A stretch of 64,000 nt of DNA from Microbacteriaceae bacterium (GTDB taxonomy: Bacteria; Actinomycetota; Actinomycetes; Actinomycetales; Microbacteriaceae): the NCBI GenBank assembly GCA_025464975.1, contig JAODMT010000020.1, positions 1-64,000 of the forward strand, in the 5' to 3' direction. The notes under the pieces were generated by a model. That model was not told where the DNA came from and ran no database searches. It worked only from the letters and a program-made list of their open reading frames with translations. Shown here one piece after another: positions 36,080-43,733 of this stretch (its first letter is position 1; each line of letters begins with the position of its first letter). The translations under genes were made by a program, and so were the position numbers.

Positions 36080-36508
36080 GTGGAGCCCGAAGAGAACAAG
36101 GCGCTTGTGCGGCGGTTCTACGCCGAGATCGATGCTGGCAATATCGACGCAATGGACGAGTTGGTTGCTGAGAACTATGTCGACCATAACCCGGCGCCGT
36201 TTCCCGGACTACCGGCCGGGCGGGAAGGGCTGAAGAAGGCTTTCGAGATTTTCTGGAAGGCCACTCCCGGTCGGCACGAGATCGAGGACCAGATCGCTGA
36301 GGGCGACAAGGTAGTGACGAGGCTGACGGCGTACGGCCGCCACGAGGGGGACCTTCCGGGTCCCCTGCCCGCCACGGGCAAGGACATCCGGGAGACGGGA
36401 GTGGCGATTCACCGCATCGCGAATGGCAAGCTCGCCGAACACTGGTCGGACAGGAATGACCTGGCGCTGATGCAGCAACTCGGCGTGATCACGCTGCCCG
36501 GAGGGTGA
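36080..36508 (+). CDS. SnoaL-like polyketide cyclase family protein
   Basis: A 142-residue NTF2-fold protein. NKALVRRFYAEIDAGNID, AENYVDHNPAPFPG and GREGLKKAFEIFWKATPGRH are typical SnoaL-like motifs, with FVAIHRIANGKLAEHW-like closing strands (VAIHRIANGKLAEHWSDRND). The start is probably GTG 36080, 9 bases after GGGAG; ATG 36071 abuts that site and is less likely. It may act in a catabolic or detoxification step. It resembles the gene at 33466. Confidence 0.87.
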   Translation: MEPEENKALVRRFYAEIDAGNIDAMDELVAENYVDHNPAPFPGLPAGREGLKKAFEIFWKATPGRHEIEDQIAEGDKVVTRLTAYGRHEGDLPGPLPATGKDIRETGVAIHRIANGKLAEHWSDRNDLALMQQLGVITLPGG

Positions 36509-36595
36509 CTGCTCCGTCTGACTCAGGCGAAGGTGCCGACCCCAGTTAACCGCGACTGTTGCTAGTTGATTCTGACGCCCTGTCGCAATCTATCG

Positions 36596-36640
36596 CGCTT
36601 TCGTACTTTGTACGGTACGCTCGTACAAAGTACGAAAGCG
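36596..36640. promoter_or_regulatory. 45-bp perfect inverted repeat, probable operator
   Basis: Arms of 19 bases, 36596-36614 and 36622-36640, are perfect complements around a 7-base centre. Each arm itself contains the small palindrome CGTACTTTGTACG or its complement. The site lies 31 bases before the ATG of an alcohol dehydrogenase remnant. Two dimer sites for a TetR-like repressor would look like this. No such regulator gene is adjacent. Confidence 0.6.
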
Positions 36641-36671
36641 GCTGGGGCCCGTCTGTTGAAGGGACGCGGTC

Positions 36672-36866
36672 ATGACAGAAGTTCTCGTCCAAGTGCGCGC
36701 GGCAGGTCTTAGTCGCGGCATTTGGCATCTCATGCGCGGCAAGCCGTACGTGATGCGTCTCGGTCTTCGATCACCCCCACAAGACGTTCCGCTCGAACGG
36801 ACCCCGGAAGCCATGCGCTACCTCGAAGCCGGGAACGCACGCGGAAAAATCGCCATCACCATCTGA
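36672..36866 (+). pseudogene. Internally deleted zinc-type alcohol dehydrogenase
   Basis: A 64-residue frame that joins the start of an MDR alcohol dehydrogenase/quinone reductase (VLVQVRAAGLSRGIWHLMRG, GKPYVMRLGLR) directly to its extreme C-terminus (RTPEAMRYLEAGNARGKIAI). The family normally has about 320 residues, so roughly 260 central residues, including the NAD(P) site, are missing while the frame is kept. An enzyme cannot be made. The upstream inverted repeat and GAAGGGA site survive. Confidence 0.7.
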
Positions 36867-36912
36867 ACCCACCGTCCGCAATAGATATCGTCTGCAGTGA
36901 AAGAGGTACACA

Positions 36913-37791
36913 ATGTCCACTATCACCACTCAGCAGGGCCGGATGCCGGCGCTGCCGATGACCATTCTCGTGATCGGTGCGGTGCTTGGCCTGGCCGGGA
37001 TACCCGCGCTGGCCCGGTCCTCGACGGCCATCTGGGGACTGGCGGGGATCCTCGTCGGCGTGGTTCTGATCCTGTTCGGCGCGACCGGTCTGGGAAGGGG
37101 AATCGCGCCGGGTGCGCCGCAGGGAGCCGACCGAAACGCACCCTCCGAACCCGCCCAGCTCACCGGACACCTTGACCCGGCGCTGTCGCGATGGCTCTGG
37201 CTGTTCAAATGGCTTCTCGTGATACCGCACTACATCGTGCTCGCGATTCTCAGCTTCGCGTTCCTGGTGGTGACTGTCGCAGCCGGGGTTGCGATCCTCT
37301 TCACCGGTCACTACCCTCCGTCGCTCTTCCAATTCACGGTCGGTGTCCTGCGCTGGCACTGGCGGGTGGCCTTTTATGCCTACGGCGTATTGGGCACTGA
37401 CCGCTATCCACCGTTCACGCTTGCGCGCGGCGACTATCCCGCAGAATTCGACGTCGCCTATCCGCTCCAGCTCTCCCACTGGAAAGTGTTGGTCAAATCC
37501 TGGCTGTTCGCGTTACCGCAGTTGCTGATCGTTGGTGTTCTTACCGGGGGCGCGTGGGCGTCGACATCCACTGGCGGAATCTCGCTGCTGGGACTATTGA
37601 TTCTGGTGACCGCCGTCATCTTGCTCTTCACCGGCGTCTACCGGCTCGGACTCTTCAACCTGCTCATGGGCATCCACCGGTGGTCTCTCCGGACCATGAC
37701 CTATGTGGCGCTGATGAGCGACAAATACCCCCCATTCCGACTCGACCAGGGAGCACTCGATCCACCTGCCAACCCGGTGAGTGTCGGTTGA
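36913..37791 (+). CDS. DUF4389 membrane protein
   Basis: A 292-residue protein with about six membrane helices. Two related segments carry the family pattern: VGVLRWHWRVAFYAYGVLGT with DRYPPFTL, and LMGIHRWSLRTMTYVALMSD with KYPPFRL. This suggests an internal duplication of the DUF4389 unit. AGAGGTA precedes ATG 36913. The function is unknown. The next gene begins 1 base after the stop, so the two are likely cotranscribed. Confidence 0.85.
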   Translation: MSTITTQQGRMPALPMTILVIGAVLGLAGIPALARSSTAIWGLAGILVGVVLILFGATGLGRGIAPGAPQGADRNAPSEPAQLTGHLDPALSRWLWLFKWLLVIPHYIVLAILSFAFLVVTVAAGVAILFTGHYPPSLFQFTVGVLRWHWRVAFYAYGVLGTDRYPPFTLARGDYPAEFDVAYPLQLSHWKVLVKSWLFALPQLLIVGVLTGGAWASTSTGGISLLGLLILVTAVILLFTGVYRLGLFNLLMGIHRWSLRTMTYVALMSDKYPPFRLDQGALDPPANPVSVG

Positions 37792-37792
37792 G

Positions 37793-38545
37793 ATGACTAC
37801 CACGAGCCGAACCGCCACCGGCGAGCGAGTCCCGATGGAGTCGCTGAGAAAGACGTCGCTTGTCGCGGGCGTGTTATACCTGATCACCTTTGTCTCGATC
37901 CCGACCCTCGCGCTCTACACAGTAATTCGAACCGACCCGAACTACATCACCGGCCCGGGCCCGGACACTCCTGTGATCATCGGCGGAATCCTGGAGATCA
38001 TCGTGGCCCTCGCCGGAATCGGCACCGCCGTCGCACTGTATCCGGTGGTCAAAAGACAGAACGAAGGCGTCGCGCTGGGGTTCGTCGGCTCACGGGTTCT
38101 TGAAGCAGCCACTATCTTCGCCGGCGTCACGGCACTCCTGTCGATAGTGGCCTTGCGTCAAGCCGGAGCGGGACCGGATGCTTTGGTCACAGGCCACGCG
38201 CTCGTCGAGCTGCGTGAGTGGACGACACTGCTAGGGCAAAGCTTCATCCCGGCCGTGAACGCACTGCTGATCGGCTCGCTGATGTACCAGTCGCGTCTGG
38301 TGCCGCGGGTTCTTCCCATCGTTGGATTCATCGGGGCGCCGCTGCTCGTCGCTTCCGACATCGGCGTATTGTTCGGCCTCTGGGGCGCGGTGTCCCCGAT
38401 CACGGGAATCCTCGCCGCCCCGATCGCGCTCTGGGAATTCTCGCTGGGCGTGTGGCTGGTCGTCAAAGGCTTCAGGCCGTCCCCCACTACAGCAGGAATG
38501 GTCGCCGCGGGCGTCCCGGCCACCTCTCACGATGGCCGCATATAG
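37793..38545 (+). CDS. DUF4386 membrane protein
   Basis: A 250-residue membrane protein with about six or seven helices. LRKTSLVAGVLYLITFVSIP is the conserved DUF4386 start and VALGFVGSRVLEAATIFAGV the next signature. ATG 37793 follows the previous stop directly; an overlapping GTG at 37781 is the alternative. The family has no known function. Confidence 0.87.
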   Translation: MTTTSRTATGERVPMESLRKTSLVAGVLYLITFVSIPTLALYTVIRTDPNYITGPGPDTPVIIGGILEIIVALAGIGTAVALYPVVKRQNEGVALGFVGSRVLEAATIFAGVTALLSIVALRQAGAGPDALVTGHALVELREWTTLLGQSFIPAVNALLIGSLMYQSRLVPRVLPIVGFIGAPLLVASDIGVLFGLWGAVSPITGILAAPIALWEFSLGVWLVVKGFRPSPTTAGMVAAGVPATSHDGRI

Positions 38546-38790
38546 CTGTGCCGCTCTCTCGTGTCCGGCTATGCCTTGGCGGGTGACGTGCGCTATCCGT
38601 TTCACACTATGGGTGCCGTCACCGGAGGAGATCGAGGATGCCATCCGGGTACAGGCGCGGAGTGCCGGCCCGCAGGTCGTCGGTCCGGCGACAGCGCCCA
38701 CATCGGTTAGCGAGAAAAGCTTGACTGCGGCCTGGTCGGCCATCAGCATGTACTCATGCGCTTCGGGGGTTGTTCGACAGGGAGACCGTT

Positions 38791-39024
38791 ATGGGTTCGC
38801 TAGGGGTCTGGAACACCATCGGCTTCGTCCTCTTGCTGGCGTCCCTGTTTCTGCTGGTGTCTGCCCTGTTCGGGATCTGGCGGGCTAAGGACCGTATGGA
38901 GATCACGCACGTGCTCCTCTGGTTCCTGATTGTGCTGTTCGCGCCGACCGTCGGACCGATCCTCTGGTTTGTGCTCGCGCCAACGCTGCATCCAGGGCTG
39001 CGTCGGCATCCCAAGAGCCGATAG
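38791..39024 (+). CDS. Small membrane protein, PLDc_N type
   Basis: A 77-residue protein with two helices: IGFVLLLASLFLLVSALFGI and ITHVLLWFLIVLFAPTVGPI followed by LWFVLAP. The spacing and the PTVGPILWF segment match the phospholipase D nuclease N-terminal (PLDc_N) small-protein family. AGGGAG precedes ATG 38791. The 245 bases before it hold no gene I can support. Confidence 0.75.
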   Translation: MGSLGVWNTIGFVLLLASLFLLVSALFGIWRAKDRMEITHVLLWFLIVLFAPTVGPILWFVLAPTLHPGLRRHPKSR

Positions 39025-39106
39025 AGGGCAGGCCCGGCTCGTCGATGAGACAGCGTTTTCGTCCCGGCGTTTGTTCGCTCGCAGTGAACCAACCAATTGG
39101 GAATTG

Positions 39107-39487
39107 ATGACCTACAACAGCACCGCCCCGAAATTGCCCCTGTCAGCGAGTCCTAAATCACGCGCTTTCTACGCGTGGTTGACGGTTCTTACCTCTGGCT
39201 CGTTCGTTGCCCTGATCGTCATGGGTCTGTTAGTAGCGCTCGTGACGTCTCTGGATACAGCCAACTCGGGCGACGTCAACATTCTGTTTGTCGGCGTGTT
39301 TCTCGCGGCTCTGTCCTTTCCGGTCTCCGCATGGTCGGCGGCCACCACGGTGCTCGGAATCATCCTGGTCGCAGGCATCTCAAAAACGGCGCGCGATCGG
39401 GCGGTCGGGGTAGTAGCCATCGTCATCGGTTCGATCGGGTTCATAAGCCCCGTGATCCTCATGATCTTGGCATCCCGGAACCACTAG
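39107..39487 (+). CDS. Small membrane protein, three helices
   Basis: A 126-residue protein with helices around GSFVALIVMGLLVALVTSL, ILFVGVFLAALSFPVSAW plus TTVLGIILVAGI, and VGVVAIVIGSIGFISPVIL. I recognise no family. ATG 39107 has a weak TTGGGAA before it. It lies 82 bases after the PLDc_N gene on the same strand. Confidence 0.7.
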   Translation: MTYNSTAPKLPLSASPKSRAFYAWLTVLTSGSFVALIVMGLLVALVTSLDTANSGDVNILFVGVFLAALSFPVSAWSAATTVLGIILVAGISKTARDRAVGVVAIVIGSIGFISPVILMILASRNH

Positions 39488-39669
39488 CGCGTCCGCGACG
39501 GGGGACTGGTAAGTGGCTCGGGTTGGCGGCTACCGCCAGGCTGACGGAGCTCACCGGTGTGCGTCCCGCAGATGCCGGTATTTGCTCAAAAGCGACACTC
39601 CCGGTCCACCGCACCTGCGTCTACGATGTTTAGCAAAACCGGTCCCGTTCATTCGTTCAGAGGGAAAGA

Positions 39670-40155
39670 GTGCGGAAATTGCCGACCATCCACCCGTTCC
39701 TGTGGTTCGACAACGAGGCAGAGGAAGCAGCCGAGTTTTACGTGTCAGTTTTCCCGAATTCCGAAATTCAGGCCGTCATCCGTATGGAGAGCGCTCCGAG
39801 CCCGGAGGACGGAGTGGTCATTGTGACCTTCGTTCTCGACGGCATGAAACTGCAAGCACTCAACGGCGGTCCAAGCAAGTTCAAATTCAACGAGTCCATG
39901 TCACTTTTAGTGTGGGTCGAGACGCAAGCCGAGATTGATCACCTGTGGGAACGGCTCACCGCCGACGGCGGTGAGCCGGGTCAGAGCGGATGGCTGAAGG
40001 ACAAATACGGCCTGTCGTGGCAGATCATTCCGGTGGGAATCGATGAGCTGCTCACCGACCCCGATACGGACCGAGCCAATCGAGTGATGCAGGCACTCCT
40101 CGTGATGTCGAAGCTCAACATCGCGGAGTTGCATGCGGCGGCCGACACCGGGTAG
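39670..40155 (+). CDS. VOC family protein (PhnB-like)
   Basis: A 161-residue protein of the 3-demethylubiquinone methyltransferase-like/PhnB VOC group. IHPFLWFDNEAEEAAEFYVS, FPNSEI, LALNGGP-like (LQALNGGPSKFKFNESMSLL split across strands) and CGWLKDKYGLSWQ-like (SGWLKDKYGLSWQIIP) are family motifs. The start is GTG 39670 after AGAGGGAAAG. The substrate is unknown. Confidence 0.9.
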   Translation: MRKLPTIHPFLWFDNEAEEAAEFYVSVFPNSEIQAVIRMESAPSPEDGVVIVTFVLDGMKLQALNGGPSKFKFNESMSLLVWVETQAEIDHLWERLTADGGEPGQSGWLKDKYGLSWQIIPVGIDELLTDPDTDRANRVMQALLVMSKLNIAELHAAADTG

Positions 40156-40215
40156 CCGCGCATTCGTCCGCTCTCGCGGGCGGCGACTGCCCGAAGTGAC
40201 GCGTGCGACTCGGGC

Positions 40216-41055
40216 TCAGCGCACCGACTTCCGCTTGTAGATCGCCATCGACCAGGCGTACCCGGCGACCGCGATCACGACGCACCATCCGATCGCGAGC
40301 ATCGGGTTCCAGTCGAGCGGGGTGCCGAGCAGCAGCCCACGGATGCTCTCGATGAACGGCGTGAACGGCTGATACTGCGCGAACCACTGCAACCCCGCCG
40401 GCATCGACTCGGTCGGTACAAAGCCGCTGCCGAGCGTCGGCAGGAGGGTCAGGATGAGGGGCAGGTTGCTCGCTGTCTCGACGGTCTTCGATTGCATCCC
40501 CATCGCGACCCCGATCCAGCTGACCGCGAACGCGATGAGCACGATCAGGCCGGCAGCGGCGAGCCATTCGACCGGTCCGGCTGTGGGGCGGAACCCGACG
40601 AGCAGACCCACCCCGAGCACGAGGGCCACGGCGATGATCGCCTGGAGGGTGTTGCCAATCACGTGCCCGGCGAGCACCGCAGCCCGCGAGATCGCCATCG
40701 TGCGGAATCGCGCCGTGATGCCTTCGGTCATGTCCATTGCGACAGTTATCGCGGCGCCGCTGGCGGTACCCGCGATGGTGATCAAGAGGATGCCGGGCAT
40801 GACGTACGCGATGTACGCCGCGCGCCCGCCGGCCGGGTCCACGCCCGGCAGGCCGGCCCCGAGTGTGCCGCCGAACACGAACACGACGAGCAGCAGGATA
40901 ACGACCGGACCCAGGATGGTGAACATAGACAGGCCGGGGTAGCGCACGATGTGGAGCAGGTTGCGACGCAGCATCGTGATCGAGTCGGCGACGACGTGCG
41001 ACTGTCGAACGGCGCTAGGGGCCGTGGTGCGCTGGGCCGTGATGGTGGTGGTCAT
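40216..41055 (-). CDS. ABC-2 type exporter permease (DrrB-like)
   Basis: A 279-residue permease with six helices; SMFTILGPVVILLLVVFVFG opens the membrane part, and the DrrB-type motifs GMQSKTVETASNLPLI and LGSGFVPTESMP are present. It overlaps the ATPase gene by 4 bases and forms the membrane half of the exporter. DrrAB pairs export drugs or lipids; the substrate here is unknown. Confidence 0.93.
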   Translation of the reverse strand: MTTTITAQRTTAPSAVRQSHVVADSITMLRRNLLHIVRYPGLSMFTILGPVVILLLVVFVFGGTLGAGLPGVDPAGGRAAYIAYVMPGILLITIAGTASGAAITVAMDMTEGITARFRTMAISRAAVLAGHVIGNTLQAIIAVALVLGVGLLVGFRPTAGPVEWLAAAGLIVLIAFAVSWIGVAMGMQSKTVETASNLPLILTLLPTLGSGFVPTESMPAGLQWFAQYQPFTPFIESIRGLLLGTPLDWNPMLAIGWCVVIAVAGYAWSMAIYKRKSVR

Positions 41056-42044
41056 GATTCGGTTCCCTTCGTGTCCGTGCTGTTCGCTTCGGTCCGGCCC
41101 GACTCATCCTTCTTGCCGGTCAGGGCAAAGAACACGTCATCGAGGTCCGGGGTGTGGATGCTGAGGTCGTCGACCTCGAGATTGGCCGCATCGAGGCGGT
41201 CCAGGACGGTGCGCAGCGCGCCGACCCCGCCGTTGCTCGGCACGGTGAGCGCGAGCCCGGCGTCGTCGCGAGCGGACTCGTCGAGGCCGTGCTCCCGAAG
41301 TGCCTGCGAGGCGGCGTCGAGCGACGAGGCATCCGCGAATCGGAGCCGGATGTGCCCGCCGGGCACGAGGCGCTTGAGCTCGTCCGGCGTCCCCTCGGCG
41401 ACGATGCGCCCGCCGTCGAGCACCGCGATGCGGTTCGCGAGTTCGTCCGCCTCCTCGAGGTGCTGGGTGGTGAGCAGCACGGTCGTGCCCTCCGCGACCA
41501 GACCGCGCACGATGTCCCACATGGTGTGGCGGCTGCGCGGGTCAAGGCCGGTGGTTGGCTCGTCGAGGAAGATCACACTCGGCGTGCTCACGAGTGTCAT
41601 CGCGAGGTCGAGGCGGCGCTTCATCCCGCCGGAGTAGGTGGCGAGCGGCTTGCGGGCGGCCTCGACCAGGTCGAACTGCTCGAGCAGCTCGGCCGTCCGC
41701 GTCTTCGAGCGCTTCTCGCCGAGGTGGCGCAGCCTGGCCATCAGGAGGAGGTTCTCCTCGCCGGTGAGCAGGCCGTCGACCGCCGAGAACTGGCCGGTCA
41801 GGCCGATCACCGCGCGCACGCCGTCCGGATCGCGAACGACGTCGCATCCGTTCACGAATGCCGTGCCGCCGTCGGGCCGCAGGAGCGTGGACAGGATGTG
41901 CACGGTGGTCGTCTTGCCTGCGCCGTTCGGCCCGAGCAGCGCGGTGACGGTGCCCGCGGCAACCGAGAGGTCGACGCCGTCGAGCACGATTTTGTTGCCG
42001 TAGGACTTGCGCAGCCCGTGGACTTCGATCGCTGGGATATTCAT
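41052..42044 (-). CDS. ABC exporter ATPase (DrrA-like)
   Basis: A 330-residue ATPase. Walker A is GPNGAGKTTTVH, the signature is YSGGMKRRLDLAMTLV and Walker B with catalytic Glu is VIFLDEPTTGLD. A DrrA-type C-terminal domain follows from about residue 230. GAAGGGAAC precedes ATG 42044. It pairs with the permease downstream and is probably in one operon with the DUF4097 and RHH genes upstream. Confidence 0.95.
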   Translation of the reverse strand: MNIPAIEVHGLRKSYGNKIVLDGVDLSVAAGTVTALLGPNGAGKTTTVHILSTLLRPDGGTAFVNGCDVVRDPDGVRAVIGLTGQFSAVDGLLTGEENLLLMARLRHLGEKRSKTRTAELLEQFDLVEAARKPLATYSGGMKRRLDLAMTLVSTPSVIFLDEPTTGLDPRSRHTMWDIVRGLVAEGTTVLLTTQHLEEADELANRIAVLDGGRIVAEGTPDELKRLVPGGHIRLRFADASSLDAASQALREHGLDESARDDAGLALTVPSNGGVGALRTVLDRLDAANLEVDDLSIHTPDLDDVFFALTGKKDESGRTEANSTDTKGTES

Positions 42045-42117
42045 GGGTTTCGTTCCCTTCTGCCTGTGGGTTCAACCCTCGGTCGCTGGCTCCCTCGGCG
42101 CTGGGGTCGCGGATCGC

Positions 42118-42171
42118 TACGCGATCCCTATAGCTCCACCGCGCTGCGCGATCCTCATAGCTCCGCCGCGC
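42118..42171. repeat. Tandem duplication at the DUF4097 gene end
   Basis: Two 24-base units at 42121 and 42148 (period 27, three mismatches) share GCGATCC and ATAGCTCC. The second contains the last codons and stop of the DUF4097 gene; the first is a degraded copy just beyond the stop. Confidence 0.75.
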
Positions 42172-43000
42172 GATAGATGGTGATGTCGCCGTACTGGGTG
42201 CGCGCACGCACCGCGACGGTCTGCTCGGACGACTCGGGCGCGCGATCGCCGTCGAGCTCATTGCGTACTCGCCCGTCCTTCGAGGACAGGTCGAGCCAGG
42301 CGAGGATGCCGGGCCGCACCCCGATCGTGACCGTGCCGTAGCCGCTTTCGACCTGGACGGACCCGGTCGAGACCTCGAGCATTTCGATGCTGCCGTACGC
42401 GGTCTTCGCCGCAACGGAGCCGAGCGCCTTCGTGATCTCGAGGTCGCCGTAGGAGAGCTTCGCGTCGACGTCGCCGCCGGACTCCCTGACCCTGATGGAG
42501 CCGTGCGAGGCCTTCAGGATCGCGTCGCCGGCGACCGTGCCGACCCGGATCTGGCCGTGATCGGCCGTGATCTCGATCCCGCCATGGGCGTTCGCGACAG
42601 TCACGTTGCCGTTCATGGCGCGCACCCAGAGATCGTCGGTGCTGTCGAGATCGACCATCGAACTCTTGACGCGGGTGGCACCGAGGCGCCCGGCGCTGCG
42701 TACGCCGCCCGCGGAGGTCTCGGCAGTGAGCCGCGACCCGGCCGGCAACTCGACCCTCACGTCGACAGACTCGTACGGACCGACGAAGCTGAAGCGCGGC
42801 CGCGGGCCAGTGATGGTGAGCCGCTGGCCGTCGAAGTCGACCTTGGTCTCCTCCGCGCCTCGGATGTCGACGGCCTTCGTCGGGTTCGTCGGCGACACCG
42901 TCACGACCGTGTCATCCCGGTCGCCGGCGATGATCTCGATCGCGCCCACCGGCAGTTTGATCGCGAGGTCGATGGGGGTGGGGGTGTTGTAGGTGGGCAT
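42155..43000 (-). CDS. DUF4097 beta-helix-like protein
   Basis: A 281-residue protein of repeated short beta strands, with many GxIxV/GDxxV steps such as GGIEITADHGQIRVGTVAGD and ATGSIRV-like units (KASHGSIRVRESGGDVDAK). This is the DUF4097 pattern of a right-handed beta-helix adhesin-like fold. No signal peptide is seen, so it is probably cytoplasmic. In actinobacteria it is regularly encoded next to a DrrAB exporter and an RHH protein, as here. GGGAG precedes ATG 43000. The function is unknown. Confidence 0.9.
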   Translation of the reverse strand: MPTYNTPTPIDLAIKLPVGAIEIIAGDRDDTVVTVSPTNPTKAVDIRGAEETKVDFDGQRLTITGPRPRFSFVGPYESVDVRVELPAGSRLTAETSAGGVRSAGRLGATRVKSSMVDLDSTDDLWVRAMNGNVTVANAHGGIEITADHGQIRVGTVAGDAILKASHGSIRVRESGGDVDAKLSYGDLEITKALGSVAAKTAYGSIEMLEVSTGSVQVESGYGTVTIGVRPGILAWLDLSSKDGRVRNELDGDRAPESSEQTVAVRARTQYGDITIYRAAEL

Positions 43001-43080
43001 GCTGAAGGCTCCCTTTTCCTGAGTGTCTGGGCGTGTTTGTTCGACCCCGCCGGTTGGCGTGGCTGATGAATGTGCGGTGG

Positions 43081-43569
43081 TTAGCGCGCCCAGCCGGCGA
43101 AATTGTCGCCGGTGCGCAGCGTGCGCTGCGTAGATCGTCGTTGCTTCGGTTGGAGGGCGGCCGCAATCGCGCGGACCAGCCAGGTATTGACCGACAGGCC
43201 GTCGGCCGCTGCCGCATCGTCCACCCGCGCCTTGAGGGCATCCGGCAGACGGAGCGTCGTGCGCGAGGTGCTCGCGTCGTCGAGGTCGACGGTCGCGGGG
43301 GGCCGTTCGTCGGCGTCAGGCTCCGTGTTCGGCTGAGTAACTACAAACTCGATCTCACGTCCGCGCAGCCGCAGGTCAACCGAACCGGGTGCGAGGTCGC
43401 GGGTGATCTCGCCGACCGCGGCCGACAGGGCGTCGAGTAGCACGAGCCGCGTCGCGGCATCCAGTCCGGCGGCGAGTCGCTCGGCGATGGCACGAGTGTC
43501 CTCCGCACCGTTCTCCGCGGCATCCACTAACTGGCGCTGCAGGTCACCTACGTACTGTCCGAGTTCCAT
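43081..43569 (-). CDS. Ribbon-helix-helix (HicB-antitoxin-like) protein
   Basis: A 162-residue protein. The C-terminal RHH domain reads RTTLRLPDALKARVDDAAAA and DGLSVNTWLVRAIAAAL. The N-terminal part (YVGDLQRQLVDAAENGAED) is helical and has no family I recognise. It is often labelled a HicB-family antitoxin, yet no toxin gene is adjacent. Its position at the head of the DUF4097-DrrAB operon and the palindrome 11 bases before its ATG suggest an autorepressor. The start is ATG 43569. Confidence 0.87.
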   Translation of the reverse strand: MELGQYVGDLQRQLVDAAENGAEDTRAIAERLAAGLDAATRLVLLDALSAAVGEITRDLAPGSVDLRLRGREIEFVVTQPNTEPDADERPPATVDLDDASTSRTTLRLPDALKARVDDAAAADGLSVNTWLVRAIAAALQPKQRRSTQRTLRTGDNFAGWAR

Positions 43570-43579
43570 CTCACCATAG

Positions 43580-43598
43580 TGACACCATAGTGGTGTCA
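43580..43598. promoter_or_regulatory. Operator of the RHH protein
   Basis: TGACACCA and TGGTGTCA arms (8 bp, perfect) around a TAG centre lie just before the RHH start. GTGGTGTCA recurs at 43611 and ACTATGG at the gene side, giving several half-sites. The same site faces the divergent NERD gene. Confidence 0.65.
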
Positions 43599-43733
43599 TG
43601 TCAAGCCATCGTGGTGTCACAGGTCGACCCGAGCGATTCGATGCGGCACTGGGACGCATGCCCCGGGCGCCAGCCCCGTTCTGGGGGTGAACCACTCAGT
43701 CCGCTGACGATAGCGTCAGAGTTGGGGGTAGGG

